Of a stretch of 64,000 bases of DNA, positions 36,723 through 48,117 are shown in pieces (position 1 is the stretch's first letter; each line of letters opens with the position of its first letter). The DNA is taken from the NCBI GenBank assembly GCA_033002965.1, contig JAURVB010002012.1:20565-84564 (forward strand). The letters run 5' to 3'. Position numbers and translations under genes: made by a program. Origin of the DNA: Piper betle (lineage: Eukaryota; Streptophyta; Magnoliopsida; Piperales; Piperaceae). The notes beneath the pieces are model-generated. The model had not been told where the DNA came from and made no database searches. It saw only the letters and a list, made by a program, of their open reading frames with translations.

Positions 36723-37108
36723 ATTTAATTTAATTTTATATTTAATATCTATTCAGACAATATATTATTTATAAGTAAAAATTAATTATAAAATTTTAAT
36801 TTAGTTAATTATTTTTTAAAAATAACTTAATTCATTATATTATACTTTGAACTAGGTTGTCAGCATCAGAATATCTTGATTCTATGTTAGATAATGGGTT
36901 AGATTAGAGATATTGTTAGTTGTTAGTCATGAGTTAAAGAAGGTCGTGGCTGGGGCTAACAATGGGTCCAGTATATGAGTTTTGAGAATAAAATTTTCGA
37001 AAGTGGGTGCATTGTTGATCCTTCAACTTAGTCATATATTTAATATTTATTAAGATAAGATATTGTTTATAAGTGAGAATAGATTATAAATCTTTAACTT
37101 AGTTAACC

Positions 37109-39259
37109 TGTAATACCCCAAATTCGGTTCATGTCGTGAACCAGACCAGTATGTTACAGGCCTCCAGTTAAATCGGCTAATCCGAACCTAACTCATGCGG
37201 ATCCAATTTACGGCGTCTTAAGATGAAGGTACAACTCTCAATGCATAGATGAATGCACAAATCCTAATATGGTACTACATGAATAACATGCAAATCAAAG
37301 TACACACCAATACAATTACGATCAAACTCAATAAAAATTCTAAAATAAAACGGACAGAGTCTCGCCTAAAAGTGCAATTAGGGTCCACCCTGTCAAAACA
37401 ACATATACCAATATATATGCATATATCAACAATTTCAATCACACATACTCCAATATACTGTATACTCATTATGGAACTTGAGTTTCAACCCACCACACTT
37501 CCGCTGCGCGCTCTGATCACATTTCACCTCTTGTCTTCATGTCTTAGCTTTTTATCACGTCATAACATCATCTCATTGCATTTAATCATATCCTATCATG
37601 TCTTAGCATTTCACATCATTCACAATATAATAGCATCATAAATAGAATATTAACCACTCTATCGACTGACATGTGTGCAAGCGACAACAGTGCTCCTCCA
37701 TCCAAGCTGCTCCTCCAACTCGTGATTATTACCTACATATAGTATAAAAACACGTCAGTAACAAATGTTACTGGTTCGAAAAATAAAATAACTATAACAA
37801 GCTGGCTATGAGAGCAAACTCTCATATAAAAGAAAACATCATATACTCCACGTGAATACTCTGAAGGGCATTACTGAGGAGCCACTGCGCTGCAGACCCG
37901 GTAGCATCCCGAACTTACTAATCTGCTGATGCTGATGCCGCTCTCGACGTTTTCTTACTTCATTTTCTGGTCTCAAATCCTAAGCCCTCTCCTTACCTCC
38001 ATATTTCTCCTGGCCTTGAGCACGAAGGCCGAGTACTCTCAGGCAGTCGCCTTTAGGTACCCTTTAAACCACAAGCCCGGACATGCGTTGTACTAAACAG
38101 TACCTGTAAACCTCCACGTTCTTCGGGTGTGAGGAACTCAAACGCGGAGTTGTCAGGATCCCTTGGGAATGAAACAGTCCGCTGGCACTAATCCAGAGCC
38201 CGCTTTGACTGTCACGACATCCGCTCATGGTACGTGTAGTCGGTTTCTCCATTTTTCGTCTCACTGAAAACGCAAAATATATATACTACATATATATATA
38301 TATAGGTATGGGTAGGGATTTATATAATAGGCCCGAAGGCAACTTGTGGTGGATCTTATTTTCAAAACCATCCTCGAGGGATTATTAATCCAGAAAACTG
38401 TTTGATTAAATGGCCTGAGTTAAGTAGGATCCAATAAAATGCCACTTAACCCGTCCCGCAAATAATAAAATAAACATACAATAGAAGAGAACGTAAAACA
38501 GAAATGAGTCCTAAACGGACCTGGTAGAAGCTCCAAGCGTGTCATCGCGCCTAGGCGGGGAGCTCTTACTCCATACCTACAGATTAAAACTAAATACTAA
38601 CGCCCGCTAACTAAATGATGCATCAAACGCAATGGCAAGGAGCGATAGTGGCCGGGGGTGGTCGGGGCGGCACAACTACGCCGTGGCAAGGCTAGGTGGC
38701 GACGATCGGCGGCCGGGTTGCGTTGGCGGCAGCGATAGTGGCGCGCATGGAGGAGGCGTCGGGAAGGGTTTTGGGAAGATGTCAGGAGGGGAGAAAAATT
38801 ACTGGGTGGCAATTTCGTATATACGACTTGACTCGTCTCCGGCTCGAGTCAAGTATAATAACTAAGTCGTATTAAATCTAAAAAAAATTCATAAAAATCT
38901 GGAAAAATCCCGTAAAATCAAACAAATACCAAACATCGTAATGATATGATCTAGAACTATCAACCCACCCAAACTGCCCGTAACGCGTCCTAACGCGATA
39001 AACAGCCTAAAACTAGTTCTACGATCCACTATATATAATAATAATAAAAATAACTGCATACTCTCATATATTATGATAACTCATTCTATTGTACTATGTT
39101 CATGACATTATCATCTTATACTTGGGTACGCATAACCCTCATAGCTCAAACACGCGTCTGGCGTCAATACACGTATTCTGAAATTGACTCAAATCGAAAA
39201 TAACGGTCGAACCAACCGGTTTTAAATATAAAACCCTGACTCGAATTGCGGGTTTTACA
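37109..39259 (+). repeat. Non-coding LTR-like repeat, best-bounded copy (about 2.15 kb)
   Basis: It runs from TGTAATACCCCAAATTCGGT to GAATTGCGGGTTTTACA, so it has TG...CA ends with inverted outer bases, as an LTR does. Five flanking bases do not form a duplication (TAACC versus GTATC). The landmark blocks GAGTACTCTCAGGCAGTCGC (38029) and TTCGGGTGTGAGGAACTC (38122) are present, with a (TA)n in the middle (38288-38303) and AGTATAATAACTAAGTCGT near 38850. No retroelement proteins are encoded, so a solo LTR is the simplest reading. Confidence 0.65.
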
Positions 39260-39937
39260 GTATCCCTCTATGTATCATTTGATAATCTAAGAAACCTTCC
39301 AAGCTTTTTGGTCATTGCAAATGGAAAAATTAAATTGTGACCCAAATCTGACAGATATTTCTATTCCAGCTAATGATGATGTTATCGCTTCAATCCACTT
39401 AATTTTTAACAAATTAGTATATGCACTTTTTGAGGGCCATTCTAGCTATATAAGAAACCTTAGATTAAGAACGACCGAAGTAACATCTCAACCCAAGGAT
39501 CAATGTAAAGATAATATATATTGAAAAAAGGAAACACTCTTTTGTAATTGCCTTACCAGCTGGATTGAACCAAATATTTAAAAAAGTGAGGGATATCCCA
39601 TTCCAAAAATGGAAAATTCGAAACAACTAGACTTTTTTCGGTGATTGGATGGACTTACTAATTCATGATCTGACATTTTTCTAGATGTTAAGATGTCTAG
39701 GGGTATAGCTTTATTAGGCAGCACCTCGTTTACAAGCCTACCAATGCTTTTCAGGGCAACGGGGAGTTAACTTTTCAACTCCAATGGAATTGATTGGATT
39801 TGCACCAATGGAAGCCATAAATTCCACTGGGTCGAAAATCTAATTACGAAACAGTAGCAAAATGAAATATTTCACGGGCGATTCGGGTATAAATGTGTGA
39901 ATACTACTTAAGCCAGCATAAAGTATCAATTCTTTCC
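39260..39937. other. Spacer downstream of the ABCG pseudogene
   Basis: No gene was recognised here. A plus-strand frame at 39315-39524 has no known motif. Confidence 0.35.
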
Positions 39938-41815
39938 TTAAGTAACAGGTAGAGCACAAGTCGAAATGGCATCAAAGCATGGTTTTAGCTGCTTTGCGAG
40001 CCAACATAGTACCCGATAGAAAATGAAGAATCCCAACATGATTCCCAGATTCAACCACACGCTGGATTCGTCCAACCCTCTCCCCTTGAGTACGTTTCTT
40101 CTTGTTCGTACGCAAATGCGGGTATCTCCCTCTTGCCTTGAGAAGCAGTCTTCTCTCAAGCTCCAGTATTCGTTGATGAGCAAGCAGTCCAAGGGATACT
40201 TGTACAGATACACGTAGTACATGAATATCCAGTAGCGTGGAATACTATCTTTTGGGATGAAGCATCCAAAGAGAAAGAAAGCTCCCAACACCAGACATAC
40301 AGCGAGTTCCCTGCTATGAAATCTGGAGAAACTGCACAAAGGAAGATAACAGAGAGCTGGCCATTAGTACGATGAGCCACACCACCGTAACGAAGATGGA
40401 GAAAGCACCAATGGTGGGGCTAAACAGGGAAGGCGAAAAGGCGGGAGACAGCAAGCATGAATGGGAGGATAACTAAGGTGTTGGCAACAACGTAGGAAGA
40501 GACCTTATATGCTCCTCTGGAAGCTTCTTTCATTAGAACCTGTCTCTCTTGTAAGAATATAGGAAGAACCTCCACTGTAGATGACAACAGAAACCTGAGA
40601 CTAAATGCAAAGAGATCCAATCTCTCTGCAATCTTCTCATCATCCCTTTTCGCTCTCGGGTAAACACTGCCCAACCCTAGCCCTCCCACGATCGCCTGCA
40701 TTGTTCTAGCCAACAGCAGCTGCTTTGTTCGACATATGGTCTTCCAAAATCCGGCTGCTAAGTACATAATTTCATATAATCTCCAGAATTTTACACCCAT
40801 TTGTTCTCCTGCATCTTCTTCGTCCTTGCGGTTGCACTCTGTAGCGAGGCCATATAATGTATGTTGTCGACTCATCGTCTTGCTTGCAAGGGCATGTATG
40901 CTCTTCTATGGCTGTGTTCTCGAGTGACTTGATGATCTCCATGGCATAATCTAGAGAGTTGATTTGATCGGGAATTCTGAATCCTGAACGAGCTATGGTT
41001 GTTTCCAGTGAATCAAGGCTCCCACTGTGGACGACCAAACCCCGATAAAGGAGGAGGTAGGCGGAGACATTGAAGAATCCTGTAGCTGCGCTGATGAATG
41101 GTTAGAATGATGGTTCGTTGCTTGGAGGGTCATGGATCAATTCCACTCTAACGGACACCCTTTTCTTTTCCCCACCGGAAACTCTCCTCGTCTCCGCGTC
41201 TCCGATGTAGCTGTTAGCAATGTGTGCAAGGTTCAACTCTTGCATCAACAGGACGACTTTCTCTTCTTTCTCTTTGACACTCCTCTGCCTCAAGCGACAG
41301 GAGGCGCTAAACATGAGAGTCTCCTTCACTGTGAGGAAGGGGTGGAGGTTGTCCTCCTGTGTCACGAATCCACACATCTTCCTCAGCTGGGACGGCTTGG
41401 TGACTGGGTGGTGGTTGAGCATAATACTTCTCGGCTCAAATTCAGAACCGGAGATTCTACCAGATATGACACGAAGAAGGGTCGATTTTCTGGGGCTGCT
41501 CGGGCCAACAATGGCAAGAATCTCCGAGCTTTTGGCATCAAAAGAGACAGAGTTCAATATCGGTGTTTCTTTATTATTCAACGAACTCCAGCAAAAGGAG
41601 AGCGGCTTCCTCTTTGGCCGGGGCTTGTAGGAGAGGTTTCTTACGGTGAGCATGTAGGATGTGGATTGAAGAGAGGAAGAGGGGTGTGTTGGCGAGTGAT
41701 GGGGAGACGTGGAGGAGGGGCTTGTGGAATCTTGAAGGGAGGTAAGTGGTGATGTGTGGTAGAGAGCCACTGAATCATCGTCATGTGATCGTGCTTGAGG
41801 CGGGAAGTTCACCAT
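39938..41815 (-). pseudogene. ABCG half-transporter pseudogene (Walker B deleted)
   Basis: ABCG half transporters have one nucleotide-binding domain followed by one membrane domain. Here NSVSFDAKSSEILAIVGPSS starts the first. The Walker A site reads GPSSPRKST instead of GxxGxGKST. CGFVTQEDNLHPFLTVKETL and the signature VSGGEKKRVSVRVELIHDP follow. Right after HDP about 30-35 residues are missing, including the Walker B LDEPTSGLD segment, and the sequence resumes in another frame with RTIILTIHQ and then GLVVHSGSLDSLE. The membrane domain continues over several frames: [83 protein letters not shown] and [11 protein letters not shown]. Multiple frame changes plus the deletion mean no working ATPase. 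The Arabidopsis ABCG4/ABCG8 type is closest in my judgement. Confidence 0.85.
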
Positions 41816-42894
41816 CGTTAGTGCTCCTTACTTCCTCTACTCGGTGCAAGCAATCTGATGAAGGATTCACACCATAAGACATGGGCATGTAGAAGTATGC
41901 AAGCAATCTGAGAGGATTACACAACAACTAAGATATGTGCATGTAGAAGTTAAAGTGCTTGGAAAGGAATAGGATGGCGAGCGTTGAACCTACCTACTGG
42001 TTTTCCAAGTTTAGGTATTGAAACGTTGCACCAGTTCATGTTGCAGGAAACATCAAAGATGGAAGAATTTCCACCCGCAGTGTTGCCGATGCCTTCGCGT
42101 AGGGAGAAAGCTTATATAAGTAGCGTTCTGGGGGAGAAATAAATGGAATGGGGATGGAGAAGGTGGTTGTGCGGGTTAATCAGGCAGCGTTTGGCGGACA
42201 AAAGGATTTGACTTGGCTCTTCAAGTACCGACTACCGACTACGCCATTAGAGCCGAGAGCCGGATTCTGACGTATCTAACCTTTAAAAATTGGAAATCGA
42301 TACATCGGATCGATACGGATTAATAACAAAAATAAAAATAATATATTATTAAAATATTAGTTACAATTAAAATTTCTTATCTAAACATCTATATGTTAGA
42401 TCTTATAAATTGAAAAATAGAATAATAATATCTATACATCTCACATCTAAATGTAAAATCATGATAATAACTAAAATTTACATTATAATTATCCATGGCA
42501 GACGAACCCTAAAACTCGGCCCAGCTCGACTCGGGAGAGCCCACTTGGGCTCATTCTCAATGGTCCAGGTGGATTCTTGGGTTGGCCACTGTTAGCCAGC
42601 CCATCTAGCGCACCAGGCCAGATGGGCTATTGACCAGCCCATCATGCCCACCTGAGCAATGACCTAGGTGGGCGCTTCACTAAGCCAAGTGGCAAGAGGT
42701 TGGCCCAGTGGCAAGAGTTCAGAGTAATTTTTATTCATAAATAAATATACATAATTTTTATTAATTTTTTGTTATTGATTTTATTAATTTTTATTGCTTC
42801 ATTAATAAATATATAATTTTTATTAAATTCAAGCTAACTCAAGCTGGCCGAGCCAACGAACCATGCCAGGCCTGACTTTTCTCCTCACGAGCGA
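41816..42894. other. Upstream of the ABCG pseudogene, then AT-rich spacer
   Basis: Positions 41816-42160 are the old promoter side, with TATATAAG read at 42112-42120. Positions 42280-42500 are AT-rich. Positions 42520-42730 contain GGCCCAGTGG- and CCCACTTGGGC-type short repeats. No gene. Confidence 0.35.
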
Positions 42895-43905
42895 AGCAGT
42901 GATGCACGAATCGGCCGATTTAAATCGGATCGGCGTCGCGCCGATCCGATTTCGGGGCCGACTCGGTCGGCCCCGAATCGGGCCTTGGAATCGGCGAGTT
43001 TCGGCCGATTCCGACCGATTTAACTCGGAATCGGAATCGGCCGATTTAAATCGGAATCGGTTTTATTGTAAAATTACCAAAATACCCTAGGTATAATTTT
43101 TATTAAATTATTTAAGCATGGGCAAAATGGTAATTTGGATTTAAAAACCTAAATCAAACCCTCTCCCCCCGATTCCGCCGCCGCCGCGTTCGCTCTGCCG
43201 CCCTCCGTCGCGCTTCCGCCGTCCGACCTCAGCTCCGTCCGACCACGCCACCGCCGCCCGATTCCGACCTCAGCTCCGCCCTCCGCCGCGATTCCGCCGC
43301 AGACGCTGCGACCGCCGCCCGAACTCGGCTTCCGCCGTCCGACGCTTCCGCCGCGCTTCCGCCGCGATTCCGCCGCGATTCGGCCGTCCGACGCTCCGCC
43401 CGACCTTCCGACCACCCCACCGCCGTCCGACGCTGCGCCCGTTCCGAACTCACCTTCCGCCGTCCGACGCTTCCGCCGCGATTCCGCCGGCCGACGGTTC
43501 GTCCGACCGGGCTGCCGACATCCTCCGACATCGCCGCCGCGAGGCTCGCCGCCGACCGGGCCGCCGGCGGCGGCGGGGGTAGAGAGGGTAGGGTGGCATT
43601 CTCGTAATTAAAAGTTGACTCGAGTCTAACCCGAGTCAAAAATAATAATTAATTCTAAATAATTTAAAAAAATCTTAAAAAATATTTTAAAAATATCATA
43701 AACTATAATACACAGAATAATATCAAAATAACATCAATACCCAATTTTAATATATTTATATTGTAAATTGTCAAATTATTATATATGACCGATTAAATTA
43801 ATTTGGACCGATTCAACTGAACCGATTCTTGGCCGATTTAGACCGATTCCGATTCCGATTCCGATTCCATGGAAAACCGATTCCGATTCCGATTCATGCA
43901 ACCAT
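42895..43905. mobile_element. Fold-back element with AATCGG termini, copy 2 (reverse of copy 1)
   Basis: It starts ATGCACGAATCGGCCGATTT and ends ATTCCGATTCATGCA, so the ends are inverted repeats built of AATCGG/CCGATT words. The inner order is AT-rich (43060-43150), GC-rich island of CCGCCG/GATTCCGCC words (43160-43600), the junction TCTCGTAATTAAAAGTTGAC, and AT-rich (43640-43800). This is the reverse of the element at 32559-33356. Frames in the island on both strands are arginine/glycine/alanine low complexity. Confidence 0.6.
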
Positions 43906-44707
43906 GGAGCGAAGCACCGAGAACTTGGACGAGCTTAGCTTGGCTGGTATGCCATGGATGCTTATAATAATCATTTTGGTAAATTTTAAGATAATAAATA
44001 TTATTTTTGTTGTACCAATATAAATATAGAATGTCTAATAGGCAAAATTAAAAAGTAAATTCGTTTTTTAAAAATTTATTACTGTATGCTTTACAAAAAT
44101 TAAAAAAATTATAAAAGATGTATGAATGGCAAAAGAGTTGATAAGAGTCAAATAAAAATAACGAAAATAAATAAATAAGAGTGGAAGATGAAGAGTATTA
44201 TCAAGTTTTATTGTTTCACTATAAACTAATAATGAAACTCACCTAAAAATGGGTGAAAGAAATGTACATATATATGATAGTTTTGATCATCTTTAACGTA
44301 TATCTTTAAAATAGATGTGGACATTTTTAATCTTATAAATCCTTTAAATGGTCTAAAAAAGGGAAAATTTTGTGTTGAAGGCGTAGCGAATGTATTGGAC
44401 ATATATCATGTTAGCTTTTTCAAAAGCCGACCCACATCGGATTATATCCTATTACGTATCGATGATATGGAGCACGCTAACTAGAGCCAAAATGTGAGGA
44501 TGACCTGAGAGTTTCAATTAGGTACGCAATTGGACATGTCATTTTGAAACTACTGGTCCAAAAAGTCGTTTTCTAGGTTGCTTTGTTGTTGGAGGAAGAT
44601 GCTTTGGCTAAAAATAAAATAAATGATTAGTATTTAGTTTTATTAATGAATGATCGCAGCCTTTGATAAATTTTCACTTGCTCTGATAATATTTTCTAGG
44701 ATAAATT
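43906..44707. other. AT-rich spacer
   Basis: No gene or structured element is visible. Confidence 0.4.
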
Positions 44708-45230
44708 TCACACTAGGAAATGCAAGTGTGCCGCATTTAAACAATCTTGGAGACACTCAACCATGAGATTGATGAAATCGAACAATTTTAGCCGCACTCC
44801 AAAGTCTGCACTTGCCATGTTAAGCACCAAGTTCAAATTAAGACATAGAGCCTGCACAAGTGATGAGAGATGTATGAACAATGAAGTCCCTATCTTGTTT
44901 GAGAACAATCCTCATCCTTCCAACTATATACATCCGTTTCTGTGCATTTCGTCTCCAAACCAAACCACTGATTCAAAATCTGCAACTTGAAAAGCTATAA
45001 ACACTACTCTAGGAGTGGTCTCGAGAGGAGTTTCAACATATAGAATTTCTGTATGTCTGTGGCTCGTAATTTTCCAATCAACCCAAGGTGGCTAGATGGG
45101 CATGAATCCGACTTTCTTAAGAGCTAATTCCGTGTTGCCTAAAATTGCCTCACGTACACCATGCTTCTCCTCAAATCTAGCTGTTTTTCCTCTCTGCAAC
45201 ATCCTTTATAATTTTTTCCATTTCCATTCT
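44708..45230 (-). pseudogene. Possible degenerate coding relic, family unknown
   Basis: One minus-strand frame reads FEEKHGVREAILGNTELALK then KVGFMPI and stops. It continues with PPWVDWKITSHRHTEILYVE and TPRVVFIAFQVADFESVVWF before another stop. A further open piece (44708-44908) reads ADFGVRLKLFDFINLMVECL. The composition looks protein-like but the stops break it, and I cannot name a family. It could equally be chance. Confidence 0.25.
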
Positions 45231-46379
45231 AATTCGCAGACTACAAACAAGACTGTTAAGTTATCTGAAGAACTGAGAAAAATATATAAGAGAGTTAAAT
45301 GTTTGAATACCGGTGGCAGACCGCTCTGCTTATTTGATTGTTTGTATAAAAGGTTAAACTAAATGGGCTGCCATGCTTTGTTTATGATTGGAAACATAAC
45401 TATATCAGGGACAATTGACAGAGAGAAAACAAGAACTGACACAGTCACTCTGATCTTTAAATCAATGAATAATGCAAGCACAAGTCCATGGCCTTCCTGC
45501 ACGACATGCCTTTGCTCCACCTTTGAGTTCACCATTATGCTGTTTCAGGCTGCATTACAAAGATCTTTTTTAGCAGTAACAATGAGATTGTAACTTATCT
45601 CCCTCCATGAAGTCTATGTAAACAAGCCAAATGCTGGATTAGTATGGCAACAGAGAAACTCAAGAAATCATAGGGGGCTTCAAATAGTACGGTTAATTGT
45701 CACTAACCAAAAAGTCAAATATTACCTTGAAAGAACGTGAAATTAGGTGTAGGTATTACATCGAAGAAAAATAATCTAATCTAATGTTTACCGTCAATAT
45801 TTTTTGTAAGACCTGATCAATAGTTAGAGAATCATAAGTAATTATACTCACTATTTATTGAAATAACAAAATTATCACGACGGTGTATAATGCTCAAGTG
45901 ATTTGCTTGAGCTTGATTAACCTTATAACCTTACAGCAAATTATTCATCTTACATTGAAACATTCAAATCAACGAATTTTCAATTGTACTGGTTCAAAAC
46001 GTGTAAATCATGAAAGAAACGGCCCTCTCACGCGAACAAGCGTGTCTAACAAGAATTTGGGTATTGCTATTACAAACATTAATTGCGGCCACGCTTAAAA
46101 TGAGGATCTTCGAACAAACGTGGCCATATTCTGCCCACATCTTGTTCTCCCCCATAGGTACACCTGCATCATAATAAAATAATATATGAGCATTAACATT
46201 CGCAAAGCCAAAGCAAAGGATTCAAATACTCCTCAACGCCAAGCAAGGGTGGGAGATCACAAAACAAAATGGCCACGCACAAATGAGCCATCCCATCTAC
46301 ATCTTCAATTAAAAATCTAGGGAAGTGTGATAAATGTACATATAAAATAAAATAAAATGAAGAGTACGAGGATGATACA
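45231..46379. other. Spacer without recognised gene
   Basis: Short frames on both strands only. None carries a motif I recognise. Confidence 0.35.
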
Positions 46380-46468
46380 GGCTGGGGGAAATGGTTGGTG
46401 ACGCCGACGTAAGACCTGGCCAATTGGGTGGACACGATGAGGTAGACGGACCACCCTGCCCCTGCCAT
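46380..46468 (-). pseudogene. Isolated first exon resembling a GIY-YIG endonuclease (SLX1-like)
   Basis: An ATG at 46468 opens a frame reading MAGAGWSVYLIVSTQLARSY then VGVTNHFPQ. WxVYLI and YVGVT are the GIY and YIG parts of the domain as written in plant SLX1-like proteins. A possible donor follows (CCCCAGCCT then GTATCA). The next expected exon (RLRQHNGELKGG-like) was not found within 1.4 kb downstream on the minus strand. So this is a gene fragment or a chance look-alike. Confidence 0.4.
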
Positions 46469-46469
46469 G

Positions 46470-47170
46470 GCTCGCCCTCGAATGCCGGCCGTCGGTCTTT
46501 TCCAGTTGACGGAATCGATTCACCATAAGTGGACGTGCTCACAGGGCATGAAGTAATTTGAGGCTTCCACGTCGAATCCGCGTGGTCTTTTTGACGTATA
46601 TGCGGCACTGCCCAACCTCGTTTGTCCTTTTGACGGGGCTCTTATTCATGTTGTCATTCACAATTTTACGTCGGCCGTACCCGCCGGTGACAAGGAGTCA
46701 GATTTGGCCGATTTGGTCGGCAGCCGCCGCGTCAGGGCGGTGTCGGTCCATATATAGCGCCGGCGGTGGCTGGCAAAGGTAAACGGAGGGGGAGAGATTG
46801 CCGTTTGGGGTATTTTGGAGCTTTAGAAAAAGTTGTCTCTTTAAATCGTGAATAAGCATAAGCAATCCCTCGAATCGTAATATTTAATATTGGTATTTCT
46901 TGGTCCATATTTCGTATATATGATCTCATAGTATTATTTATTTATGGTTGCTTAAAAGTTATAATACATATGTTGTTGAAAAAGAGGCCTGAAATTTTCT
47001 CTTCAATACTATTTAGTGGCGATTGCTCATGTTTGCTTTCGATTCTATGGATAGAAGTTTTGCAAGAAAAGGCTATCAAGTACCCTGATCGGAGGTTGAA
47101 TATGATAGTAAGTATGCTTGAATTAGTCAGAACAACATTTAATCAACACATCAATCTTTTATTACAGATA
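46470..47170. other. Spacer
   Basis: Moderate-GC DNA up to 46800, then AT-rich. No gene recognised. Confidence 0.35.
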
Positions 47171-47781
47171 GGGTTGCTAATTGAGCGAGCCAGCTCGTGA
47201 GCATTTAGCGTTCGGCTCGGCTCGAGCTCGACTCGAAACTCGACATTTAAATGCTCGACTCGAACTCGACTCGAACTCGAATCTTACGAGCCGAGCCTGA
47301 GCAAGGTTGTGTTCGACTCGACTCGACTCGGTTGTAACTCGAACTCGACTCGTAGTTCGACTCGAACTCGACTCGATAAAATAATATAATAATATAGTCT
47401 TTATATTATATTTATATATATATATGAAATATAATAACAAATAAGCAAGATAGTTGAGATGTGTAAGTATTCACCTTGATGACTTCAAGGTTGTGGGTTC
47501 AAACCACATTGGCCTCACTTTTTTAAGTGGGGTACTTTTGACTTTTAATCGAGCTGGTTTCGAGCTTACGAACGAGCTGGCGAACGAGCTCACAAAAATA
47601 AACAGTTTAAGTATATTCGAGCTCGAGTCGAGCTCGAACACATAAAAGATATCTCGAGTCGAACTCGAGCATGTATGTCCAAAACTCGTTCGATCTCGAG
47701 TCGAGTTCGAACGAGTTTCGAACTATTCGAGCCGAGTTCGAACACATGTTGAGCTCGGCTCGCTCGCTCAATTAGCACCCC
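47171..47781. mobile_element. Fold-back MITE with TA target duplication, copy 3 (best preserved)
   Basis: The ends are GGGTTGCTAATTGAGCGAGC and GCTCGCTCAATTAGCACCCC, nearly perfect inverted repeats, with TA on both sides (47169-47170 and 47782-47783). The arms consist of CTCGACTCGAACTCGA-type palindromes. A non-palindromic core follows the short AT-rich middle (47380-47440). It encodes no protein. It is probably a Tc1/mariner-type MITE by its TA duplication. Confidence 0.8.
47445..47511 (+). other. tRNA-like core inside the MITE
   Basis: Box A-like TAGTTGAGATG (47451-47461) fits TRGYNNARNNG. CCTTG-ATGACTT-CAAGG (47474-47490) forms a five-pair arm with a seven-base loop having T at the position before the would-be anticodon. 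TGTGG-GTTCAAA-CCACA (47493-47509) forms a five-pair T-arm-like hairpin with a box B-like GGTTCAAACC. The variable region is only one base and no acceptor stem is seen, so it is not a working tRNA gene. Related cores occur in the other two copies. Confidence 0.5.
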
Positions 47782-47783
47782 TA

Positions 47784-48068
47784 ATTACAGAGATCAATTT
47801 AGATTTGTGAGGCACCAACTAATTACTGCTCGATTCTTGCACACACACCTACATACCCAATTTATGCTCCCTTGGATTGTGGTTTATATTTCCCATTTAA
47901 CTGAGGAGCCATGTACTATGTACAGATTTTTTCAAGGAGGCCGTCTCGTTATCTGTCGTCTCTAGCCCTGTTAGTAGTTATGACAAAAAGGCAAGGGGTC
48001 CCTTCTTCAACTGCATGCATCCCGGGCGGGTGTTGCACATAATATGTCCACACACAAATAAATAAATA

Positions 48069-48117
<49 letters not shown>

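Noticed and set aside
36655..36733. Coding tail rich in glutamate/arginine/glycine
   Set aside because: Translation of a (GA)n microsatellite.
41132..41752. 206-codon plus-strand frame antisense to the ABCG relic
   Set aside because: The minus-strand frame carries the ABC signature and other motifs. This one is the mirror.
47445..47511. Functional tRNA gene
   Set aside because: There is no acceptor stem, the variable loop is one base, and the T-arm pairing is shifted. It is only tRNA-like.
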